A stretch of 64,000 nucleotides of DNA, from positions 46,417-110,416 of the forward strand of contig JAETNY010000008.1 of assembly GCA_021771915.1 (NCBI GenBank), given 5' to 3'. The notes beneath the pieces were generated by a model. That model had not been told where the DNA came from, ran no database searches, and saw only the letters and a list, made by a program, of their open reading frames with translations. Positions 58,015 through 64,000 of this stretch are shown here, one piece after another. How positions within the stretch are numbered: position 1 is the first letter of the stretch; each line of letters starts with the position of its first letter. The stretch comes from Bacillota bacterium (GTDB taxonomy: Bacteria; Bacillota; Dehalobacteriia; UBA4068; UBA4997). The translations under genes and the position numbers were made by a program.

Positions 58015-59761
58015 ATTTATAAAAGTATTATTGTCGCTGTCTGTTTCCGGTGCACTGTTACTGCTTCTCGTTTGGGGATTGAAGCCGCTGTATAAAAGCA
58101 AATTCAGCAAGCGCTGGCAGTATTATATCTGGATAGTTGTTGCGTTGCGGTTTCTGCTTCCATTTACTCCCGATACTACGATTGTTGGGAGCCTGTTTGA
58201 AAAGTTCGACACGGCAGCAATAACGAATGAAATCACTATAAGTCCCAATGTACCCGTTCCGGTAGATACGGGTAACAGCAAAGCAGAGCCGATACAGACA
58301 AACAGGGATATGACTGCCGCTGTCACGCGTGAACCATTTAACAAATATGTCTGCCTGTTTTTTATTTGGTCAGCATTGGCGCTGGTTTTATTTGTCCGTA
58401 AGATAACGGTTTATCAAGGATTTATCCAATACATCAAAGCGAGCGACGCAGAGGTATCGGATATAAAGATTTTGAATCTGTTATCTGATTGTGAAGAAAA
58501 GCTAAATATTAAGACGAGGGTTGAATTATCCTATAATTCGTTGATTGCCACCCCTATTATGATTGGATTTTTTCGACCAAGAATTGTTTTACCTGTCTGT
58601 GAATTGGAAGATAAGAAACTGTCTTATATCTTTGTGCATGAGCTAAACCACTACAAGCAGAAAGATATGTTTTACAAATGGCTGATACAGATTGTTGTGT
58701 GCGCCCATTGGTTCAATCCTTTTGTATATCTGCTGGAAAAGGAAGTGAATAAATCTTGTGAATTGTCATGTGATGAAAAAGTCATAGCTGTACTTGATGA
58801 CAAAGAAAAGCGAGAATATGGGGACACATTGATTTCCTTTTTGAAGTCAAACAATATCTATAAAAGTTCTTTAGCTTCCGTCACTTTGACAGAGGGAGCA
58901 GAACAGTTAAAAGAAAGGTTAGGTGCTATTATGAATTTTAAGAAAAAGAATAAACCCGTTGTTATTTTGACAAGCGTATTGACACTGTTTTTTGTTATGA
59001 GTGCTATTGTTATTGGTGTCTATACAACAGGCTCAGGTGCTGCAAGTGCTCATGCAGCCCCTCTATTGAATCTACAGTTGGACACGGAGGGAAAACCATC
59101 ATTGACGTTAGATGTGAGCAGTTGTGCAGTAAATGTGCTGCCATCAACAGATAATAAAATTTCCGCTGAATACAACAGCAATGTTTATGATGTGGAGATT
59201 GATGAATCAGATGACAGCCGAAAAGTATCTATTTTCTGCAAAACAAGCACGAATACAAATGATGAAACCATAAAACTATATATCCCGGATATTGATTATG
59301 GGGAAGTGAGTTTAACAGCAGATAGCGCGCATTTAACGTATGATTTTATAAGGTCTGGTAACATTGTGGGCAACTTCAATATGGCCTCTGTCTTTTTGAC
59401 TTTGCCGGAGGGTTTTAATGGGTCATTAAACGCAGTAGCAAACAGTGGGTATTTCCAGTTGATTTCCAAAGATGATTTTAAAAATACTACCACAACCATT
59501 ACCAATAGCGGAGATTGGGGAGAAATATATACGCCTGAAAATTTCACAGAAAGTAACGGAAACTATACGTTTACGAATGGCACAGGGAACAATGTTATCA
59601 ATGTGACAAGAAAAGGCTCTGGTGTCATGGGAATTTACACTTCAGACGCATTTGATTCCTCAAATTTCCCGGAGGAATGGAAAGATTTATGGTCTGATAC
59701 ATGGCAAGGTACACCGTGGGAAGATGATTGGTGGCAGAACAGTTGGCAAGAGGAAGATTAA
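58007..59761 (+). CDS. M56-family (BlaR1-like) membrane peptidase with DUF4097-like sensor tail
   Basis: ATG 58007 overlaps the BlaI stop. The 584-residue protein has four membrane segments, the zinc motif HELNHYKQKD (about 210) with Glu in the second His-proximal helix region NKSCELSCDEKVI, and one further segment (about 315-335). Outside follows a ~240-residue beta-repeat domain resembling DUF4097 (YNSNVYDVEIDESDDSRKVS, VFLTLPEGFNGSLNAVANSG), in place of the penicillin-binding domain of BlaR1. The cell-envelope signal is therefore not a beta-lactam. The tail ends in Trp/Asp/Glu-rich residues. No target gene is in the operon. Confidence 0.88.
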   Translation: MNEFIKVLLSLSVSGALLLLLVWGLKPLYKSKFSKRWQYYIWIVVALRFLLPFTPDTTIVGSLFEKFDTAAITNEITISPNVPVPVDTGNSKAEPIQTNRDMTAAVTREPFNKYVCLFFIWSALALVLFVRKITVYQGFIQYIKASDAEVSDIKILNLLSDCEEKLNIKTRVELSYNSLIATPIMIGFFRPRIVLPVCELEDKKLSYIFVHELNHYKQKDMFYKWLIQIVVCAHWFNPFVYLLEKEVNKSCELSCDEKVIAVLDDKEKREYGDTLISFLKSNNIYKSSLASVTLTEGAEQLKERLGAIMNFKKKNKPVVILTSVLTLFFVMSAIVIGVYTTGSGAASAHAAPLLNLQLDTEGKPSLTLDVSSCAVNVLPSTDNKISAEYNSNVYDVEIDESDDSRKVSIFCKTSTNTNDETIKLYIPDIDYGEVSLTADSAHLTYDFIRSGNIVGNFNMASVFLTLPEGFNGSLNAVANSGYFQLISKDDFKNTTTTITNSGDWGEIYTPENFTESNGNYTFTNGTGNNVINVTRKGSGVMGIYTSDAFDSSNFPEEWKDLWSDTWQGTPWEDDWWQNSWQEED

Positions 59762-59779
59762 ACATAGGTTATAAAGCAT

Positions 59780-59894
59780 GGGGCGATAGACAAAATACTG
59801 TCGCCCCTTAATTTATAAAAAGTAACCGTAAACCATACACCGCCCTACGTGGGATAAAGGGGGGGGAATTTTTTTCTATGGATTGCACAGAAGC
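59780..59894. repeat. 115-bp direct repeat, copy A
   Basis: About 80% identical by eye to copy B at 61066-61180, from GGGGCGATAGACAAAATACT to TCTATGGATTGCACAGAAGC. Its first part forms a hairpin (GGGGCGA..TGTCGCCCC) that can end transcription of the M56 gene. Its last 19 bases are read as the final codons of the GntR fragment, so the repeat cuts that gene. It also holds a G8 tract (59859-59866). Confidence 0.75.
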
Positions 59895-60073
59895 ATTTTG
59901 AAAGCTCTGGAAACGATACTTAAATTTATATCCAAATAATCTGCCGATTTCCTTTGTGGTGGTAATTTTGTTCCAGGTTTCAATCCCCCGGCTTTAATAT
60001 CATCTTCCAGCTGCCTAACTAATGCTAAGTAAATAGGTGGTTTTGTATTGCTTAAATCTGGCTTTCGGCTCAT
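59876..60073 (-). pseudogene. N-terminal fragment of a GntR-type regulator
   Basis: The segment KPPIYLALVRQLEDDIKAGG, then GTKLPPQRKSADYLDINLS and SRAFKM is the HTH domain of GntR/MocR regulators. It ends at LLCNP where copy A of the direct repeat begins. MocR proteins are about 450 residues. An 11-base C tract lies upstream. Confidence 0.65.
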
Positions 60074-60110
60074 TGGATAGCTTTCAAAATAATTTATAGG
60101 GATGACATTA

Positions 60111-60121
60111 CCCCCCCCCCC
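60111..60121. repeat. C11 homopolymer tract
   Basis: Eleven C on the plus strand, about 38 bp upstream of the GntR fragment's first Met. Such tracts are prone to slippage; the frame through the tract remains open on the minus strand. Confidence 0.6.
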
Positions 60122-60226
60122 ATGTATTGTGTGAATCAGTATTTGCAAAATTGTCTTGCAAGCAATTTTACTATTGATTGTTTTTGTTTGCAAGGGTATA
60201 ATTAAAAAAGAATGGAGGCATATTTT

Positions 60227-61033
60227 ATGGAATATTTAAAAGCCAAAAGAGAGGATTTAGGGCAAGTCTATCAGTTAGTGCAGGACACTATTCAAACTAT
60301 ATACCCTCAATTTTATCCGCATGAAATAGTAGATTTTTTCAGTAATCTTCACTCAAAAGAAAAAATTGCCGCTGATATAGACAGTGGCTATGTACGAGTA
60401 TTATTTTTAGATAACTGTTTGATAGGCACGGGAACCGTTTCAGAAAATCATATTTCAAGATTGTTTGTACTTCCCGATTTTCAGAAAAATGGATATGGAA
60501 GTCATATCATGCAATGTCTTGAAGAAGAAATATCTAATAAGCATGATTTAGTTATACTAGACGCTTCACTTTGTGCTACCTGTTTTTATGAGCATAAAGG
60601 ATATAAAACTATTTCACATAATGAATTATCAACCAACAATGGTTTTATTTTGGTGTATGGAATAATGGAAAAACCATTAACAGTTAGCAGCACAAAAATA
60701 TGTTATGAGGGGAAATTTTTTGTTCCTGTCATAAACACAGAAAATGGGGAAGTTGATAATCAAACATTATTTGCATATCACCAAAACGGAAATATTTTAT
60801 GGGCAGAATATTATGGTGGGGAAATAAAAAAGGGTACAATGATTGGATTAGTTGGGCTGAATGGAGAATTAGACTTTTACTATCAGCACATAAATCAAAA
60901 CAATGATATAAGGGTTGGAAAATGCCATAGTGTACCACGCTTTTTGGATAATGGAAAAATAGAATTATCCGAGCAATGGCAATGGCTGAATGGAGATAAA
61001 TCAAAAGGTTTATCAACTGTTCGTGAAAAGTAA
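60227..61033 (+). CDS. GNAT acetyltransferase with C-terminal N-acetylglutamate-synthase-like beta domain
   Basis: ATG 60227 follows GGAGG by 8 bases. Residues 1-145 are a GNAT fold with the acetyl-CoA loop in VLPDFQKNGYGSHIMQCLEE and the ISRLFV strand. Residues 150-265 (ICYEGKFFVPVINTENGEVD, TMIGLVGLNGELDFYYQHIN, GKIELSEQWQWLNGDKSKG) match the short beta-rich proteins sometimes annotated as N-acetylglutamate synthase. The two are usually separate proteins. The gene lies alone between the two 115-bp direct repeats. Substrate unknown. Confidence 0.8.
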   Translation: MEYLKAKREDLGQVYQLVQDTIQTIYPQFYPHEIVDFFSNLHSKEKIAADIDSGYVRVLFLDNCLIGTGTVSENHISRLFVLPDFQKNGYGSHIMQCLEEEISNKHDLVILDASLCATCFYEHKGYKTISHNELSTNNGFILVYGIMEKPLTVSSTKICYEGKFFVPVINTENGEVDNQTLFAYHQNGNILWAEYYGGEIKKGTMIGLVGLNGELDFYYQHINQNNDIRVGKCHSVPRFLDNGKIELSEQWQWLNGDKSKGLSTVREK

Positions 61034-61065
61034 TTTATGTCGGGAATTATAAAATGAATAATCAA

Positions 61066-61180
61066 GGGGCGATAGACAAAATACTGCCGCCCCTTTGGCT
61101 TATAAAAAGTAACCATGAATCATGCACTGTCCTACGTGGGAGAAAGGGTAAAAATTTTTTTCTATGGATTGCACAGAAGC
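61066..61180. repeat. 115-bp direct repeat, copy B
   Basis: Same length as copy A and 1171 bp after it. The shared blocks are GGGGCGATAGACAAAATACT, TATAAAAAGTAACC, CCTACGTGGGA and TTTTTTTCTATGGATTGCAC. Here the continuation (61181-61310) is different from that after copy A and leads into a serine recombinase remnant. Confidence 0.75.
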
Positions 61181-61310
61181 CATACAAGGAACACATTATG
61201 TATTCATTTAACGGCTTTTGCAGGACTGTCATACGCTTTGCGGCTATCAACGCATGGCGTGACAGGACGAAGCATAAAAGACCGCTTAAACAATTGACCC
61301 TCTCCATGCG

Positions 61311-61505
61311 TTGCTCCAATTAACAGGAATGCGATGTCCGTACCATTATCCGAAAAATCTGGCATGCCACTATACAGGAATTGGACGAGGGTATCTTAAA
61401 CCGCCTGATCAGCTGGATTCTGGTGGGGAGGTGAAAAAGATTGAAGGGGAGAAATTTCATGAAATCAAAATCATTTATAACTTTGTTGTGAGATACCGGC
61501 GGTAG
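61311..61505 (+). pseudogene. C-terminal remnant of a large serine recombinase
   Basis: TIQELDEGILNRLISWILVG is in one frame and GEVKKIEGEKFHEIKIIYNF in the next, joined across the G4 run near 61425. Together this is the usual end of TnpX-type recombinases (compare EVGELEQTPVG...VKIVYRYVG in the recombinase at 7107). The catalytic part is missing. A terminator follows. Confidence 0.65.
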
Positions 61506-61519
61506 CAGAATAATGGTAA

Positions 61520-61555
61520 CAGCCCTTTTCTAAAAAAAGAAGAGGGCTGCTTTTT
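61520..61555 (+). terminator. Intrinsic terminator after the recombinase remnant
   Basis: Arms CAGCCCTTTTCT and AGAAGAGGGCTG followed by CTTTTTCTT. Confidence 0.75.
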
Positions 61556-61604
61556 CTTAAAGCGTATATCAAATTTGGTTGTTATAAAACCTTATTTATA
61601 AATT

Positions 61605-61772
61605 TCATCTGTGATTTAAAGTGTATTTGGCAAACTCAAAACAATGTCTTGACTTATTTTCCATACAAGTAACTCTTCCAGGAATTTTCTTTGTAGTAAT
61701 GTTCTCTAATGCGGAAGCATTTTTATCATATGTTTGAATTGTAACCTCTTTTCCTTGTACAGAAGAAAACAT
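61605..61772 (-). CDS. Small protein of unknown function
   Basis: A 55-residue frame (MFSSVQGKEVTIQTYDKNAS, KKIPGRVTCMENKSRHCFEF) with AAGGAGAG 13 bases upstream of ATG 61772, a rather long spacing. It does not overlap other genes and its composition looks protein-like. No family recognised. Confidence 0.4.
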   Translation of the reverse strand: MFSSVQGKEVTIQTYDKNASALENITTKKIPGRVTCMENKSRHCFEFAKYTLNHR

Positions 61773-61877
61773 TTTGTATCAATCTCTCCTTTCCTGGAAA
61801 AGAATATATAGTATGTATTCTCAAAATATAACACAATATAATGCGTGTGTCAATTGTTTCTTAAAAATATTTCTTTT

Positions 61878-62084
61878 TTATTCTCCAACTTCCGGGATAA
61901 ACTCTAAATGGTCTTAGGCATAGCACGGAGCCATACACATCAATTCATTTTGGGAACAGTCGCTTTTCGTTGCCAGAGCGTCAAATTCCTCCTGCAATTC
62001 CCGGTCTATCCGCAGCGTCATAACTACCGACTTATCCTCCTGCTTGCCGGGCTTCTTCTGACGCACCACAAACTTGTCTGCCAT
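61878..62084 (-). pseudogene. Ribbon-helix-helix mobile-element protein with in-frame TAA
   Basis: The frame from ATG 62084 encodes MADKFVVRQKKPGKQEDKSV, MTLRIDRELQEEFDALATKS and NELMCMAPCYA, then TAA (61914-61916), then DHLEFIPEVGE and the true stop at 61878. The family normally has Leu at the TAA site (TTA to TAA). The RHH DNA-binding part is complete, so a slightly shortened repressor may still work. Confidence 0.6.
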
Positions 62085-62210
62085 GTTACACCTACATATT
62101 ACATTTCTGATACCATTATAAACGATTCTGCTTGACTTTTATATAACACATGATAAATTACAAATATGTAATACATAAAAGTGTTATAAAATAAAAAGGA
62201 GGTCATGGAA

Positions 62211-62489
62211 GTGAAGAACGTGCTGGAACAACTCTATAACGGTGAAATTTTTCTGGCGGAACAGTATGCCTCCAAAGGTGAGGAATACCGGAAAATCCAC
62301 CAAGGGCATTATAACCATTATGAGGATTTTATTGAATTATTGAGCAAACTGCCCCCACTCCTTGACAAGCTGTTTATTGAAAGCATGGACGAGTAGCTAG
62401 ATGTAATACCATATGAGTTCTCGGAAATGTTCATTGACAGTTTTAAGTTAGGGGCAAAGATAATGGCAGAAGTTTTCAGATGTGGGTAA
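62211..62489 (+). pseudogene. DUF6809-like mobile-element protein with in-frame TAG
   Basis: GTG 62211 is placed 8 bases after AAGGAGG; ATG 62205 would be only 2 bases after it. The frame VLEQLYNGEIFLAEQYASKG to FIESMDE is followed by TAG (62394-62396), then LDVIPYEFSEMFIDSFKLGA, KIMAEVF and TAA. The whole matches small DUF6809-type proteins that accompany RHH proteins on gut-Firmicute elements. The amber codon cuts off the C-terminal third. Confidence 0.6.
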
Positions 62490-62559
62490 GAAAATGGGTA
62501 CAGGAAAAGGCATGCGCTTTGACAGAACAGCTGCCTTTTCAGGTTTGATAAATTTGAAT

Positions 62560-63138
62560 TTATTGAAATGTAATTCTCAAAAGGCAAAAATCAAATCCTT
62601 GCCGTATGCTTTGCACAATTTCTACATAGACAGGTTTTTCAAAAACAGTCTCAAATAATTTTTTGTTATATCCAGCAGTGCAGTGGCACCATGTTAATGA
62701 ATTTGAATTTTTTGCTTTTTCTAACATAGGACATTCACAAGAAAACATTTTTGTATACAATTGATTATCTTTAATAAACCAACCGGCACCATTTTCGTTC
62801 AGAGCATTGAGAAATCTATGCAAATCCTTATCCAAAGAGAGATAGAGTTGTTTCAAGTTATTTGCTGTATCTTCTAACCTACCATTTTCATTACAATAGC
62901 ACTCTTGGCGAATGTTTTTTACCGTTTTTTTATCAAATCTATTTTCAAGAATAGCAGATAGCTTCTCTACCCACTCGGCTCGAATCTCTGGTGTTGAATT
63001 TATAGATAATGGAATTTCCTTTATTATGCTTTCTGCAACTTCCCTTGATACATTCTTTGCCAAACTATGTTTCAACCTTGTTAACTCATCTATTTCTAAT
63101 GTCGGAGAAACTTGCTCTGGCATAGAAAAATTTTTCAT
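62560..63138 (-). CDS. DUF6144-like Cys-rich protein
   Basis: The start 63138 has AGGGAGA 9 bases upstream. The 192-residue protein ends with a conserved-looking Cys pattern: FSCECPMLEKAKNSNSLTWC, HCTAGYNKKLFETVFEKPVY, then VEIVQSIRQGFDFCLLRI. This layout (CxCP...WCxCTxGY...PVxVE) fits DUF6144 and the amino-thiazoline hydrolase-like group, proteins of unknown activity that may bind a metal. The N-terminal half is helical. It appears intact amid mobile-element debris. Confidence 0.65.
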   Translation of the reverse strand: MKNFSMPEQVSPTLEIDELTRLKHSLAKNVSREVAESIIKEIPLSINSTPEIRAEWVEKLSAILENRFDKKTVKNIRQECYCNENGRLEDTANNLKQLYLSLDKDLHRFLNALNENGAGWFIKDNQLYTKMFSCECPMLEKAKNSNSLTWCHCTAGYNKKLFETVFEKPVYVEIVQSIRQGFDFCLLRITFQ

Positions 63139-63254
63139 ATTCTTTCTCCCTAAATCCCAATTTGTTTCGCTGATATTTCCACCTATTCTATCATATAGTC
63201 CTATTTTTTTCAATAGAAATTGAACTCATCACTTGACAATGTTGCAAAGAATTA

Positions 63255-63509
63255 TTGACGGTAGATGAGCCGGCAGTTTGGGAGGGTAGCAAATGTATCT
63301 TGCAGTTAAGGGGTGTGCGGCCATTTTTATCGGATAAATATGATATAACCCGGCTCCCGAATTATAAATATTTAGCGTATAGCGATAAGAAAAACGCCTT
63401 AGATATAGGGCGTTTTCTTTTAAGTCAACTGAAACTTAAAACAAAGGAGGTGTTCGATATGTATGAGGTAAGCAGCATAAATTCCGAAACACAAAAAGAA
63501 AAAACATAA
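63255..63509 (+). pseudogene. C-terminal fragment of a VirD4-type conjugative coupling protein
   Basis: The segment WEGSKCILQLRGVRPFLSDK, YDITRLPNYKYLAYSDKKNA and FDMYEVSSINS is the end of VirD4/TraG-like ATPases of Firmicute conjugative elements. The ATPase core (about 500 residues) is missing. The frame has no proper start. A Maff2 gene follows 15 bp downstream, the usual order in these elements. Confidence 0.65.
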
Positions 63510-63524
63510 AATGATAGGTATTAT

Positions 63525-63665
63525 ATGGATTTTTTTGAGGCGAGTATTGAACTGTTGCAAACATTGGTGGTAGTTCTGGGTGCTGGTTTGGGCGTTTGGG
63601 GTTTGGTTAATCTGTTGGAGGGTTACGGCTCAGATAACGCAGCCAGCAATGCTCATTGCACATAA
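63525..63665 (+). CDS. Maff2-family small membrane protein
   Basis: The 46-residue protein (MDFFEASIELLQTLVVVLGA, GLGVWGLVNLLEGYGSDNAA) matches the Maff2 family encoded after VirD4 in conjugative elements. The usual Gly-rich C-terminal end (KQLMAGGG) is missing, so the last ~12 residues are altered. Ribosome site is weak (ATAGGT). One membrane helix. Confidence 0.7.
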   Translation: MDFFEASIELLQTLVVVLGAGLGVWGLVNLLEGYGSDNAASNAHCT

Positions 63666-63715
63666 GAGAGCAACAGCAAAATAATTTATAATCAGATAGT
63701 CAGTTTCACTATTTC

Positions 63716-64000
63716 ATGCCAATTCATTCTACGCATTTAATAAACGGAAAAGCCTTATGCACAGCGGCTTATAGCTTATTGCTCAAATGGCTGTGTGTAG
63801 TGGAAACAGTTAAAGTAGGTTTTATTAAAGATAAAAATGTTCATTTGGATAGTGAAGATTGTTTAATAGAAAATATTAAAATTGACGATAAGGACGGAAT
63901 GTTGAGAACTAAATATAAAAATAATGGAATAACATATATGAGCATAAGTTGGGTTGATAATAATGTGTTTTTTAGTTTGAGTGCTGATAATTTGAGTTGT
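63716..64000 (+). CDS. Open frame running off the right edge
   Basis: The frame is open for 95 codons to the window end. Its last 60 residues (VGFIKDKNVHLDSEDCLIEN, GITYMSISWVDNNVFFSLSA) look like a real beta-rich domain. The beginning around ATG 63716 lacks a ribosome site and may be debris, so this could be a 5'-truncated gene. No family assigned. Confidence 0.35.
   Translation, partial: MPIHSTHLINGKALCTAAYSLLLKWLCVVETVKVGFIKDKNVHLDSEDCLIENIKIDDKDGMLRTKYKNNGITYMSISWVDNNVFFSLSADNLSC

Noticed and set aside
10380..62490. Reassignment of TAG to an amino acid
   Set aside because: Intact genes such as lanT, the sigma-like gene, the AKR at 16475 and the giant SLH gene end in TAG, and most families here show no internal TAG.
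1..64000. tRNA or rRNA genes
   Set aside because: No cloverleaf with conserved T-loop (GTTCGAATC) and no rRNA motif was recognised by reading; a tRNA scan would be decisive.

Overview
The window looks like an accessory-rich stretch of a low-to-mid GC anaerobic Firmicute, probably a gut member of class Clostridia. Supporting signs are S-layer homology (SLH) anchored proteins, strong AGGAGG-type ribosome sites, a LytTR two-component system, BlaI/M56, HxlR and MerR regulators, Cys-rich KTR and Maff2 mobile-element proteins, a cobalamin riboswitch and remnants of flagellin and a YjfB-like protein. The species cannot be named from sequence alone.

Layout. (1) 1-10.3 kb: right part of an integrative element carrying a lantibiotic operon (3' part of lanB, then lanC and lanT), two Cys-rich KTR proteins, an XRE repressor, a sigma-like factor, a TnpW-like protein and two overlapping large serine recombinases. 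It abuts the 3' end of a flagellin gene and a frameshifted yjfB-like gene. (2) 10.7-13.9 kb: broken mobile-element genes (DUF3847, dinD, a replication-type HTH gene, a MerR/TipAS gene) around an apparently intact two-domain PD-(D/E)XK nuclease. (3) 14.3-17.6 kb: a MerR regulator facing a flavodoxin / ECF S-component / Fe-S aldo-keto reductase operon through a 19-bp-spacer promoter. (4) 17.7-24.1 kb: a tight three-gene operon encoding a giant leucine-rich-repeat protein, a VWA protein and a MoxR-type ATPase. (5) 24.4-29.6 kb: an SLH-flavodoxin-aldo/keto reductase lipoprotein behind a chimeric reductase/acetyltransferase gene, with a LysR regulator, a hydrolase and truncated redox genes. (6) 29.8-39.5 kb: a LytTR response regulator and GHKL kinase, then a 2410-residue SLH surface protein. 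(7) 39.8-43.8 kb: a cobalamin-riboswitch-controlled ABC transporter with several long inverted repeats in its leader. (8) 43.9-56.7 kb: SLH remnant, HxlR/flavin reductases, K+ channel, and a second redox locus (permease with a stop codon, ECF S component, SLH-cyclophilin-like-DUF362 fusion, acetyltransferase, truncated Fe-S aldo-keto reductase) next to two LysR genes and several internally deleted redox genes. (9) 57-59.8 kb: BlaI/M56 pair. (10) 59.8-64 kb: two 115-bp direct repeats around a GNAT gene, then fragments of conjugative elements.

How it fits together. Two loci pair an ECF S component with a two-cluster Fe-S aldo-keto reductase. Two other proteins place redox-type domains (flavodoxin plus aldo/keto reductase; cyclophilin-like plus DUF362) behind signal peptides and SLH repeats, so the cell seems to invest in surface-anchored redox chemistry. 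Around these loci lie at least nine truncated, internally deleted or nonsense-carrying relatives, which suggests an expanded redox repertoire now being pruned. The most interesting candidates for an undescribed system are the LRR-VWA-MoxR operon, whose large partner has an 80-residue helical repeat at its N-terminus, and the SLH-anchored redox fusions.
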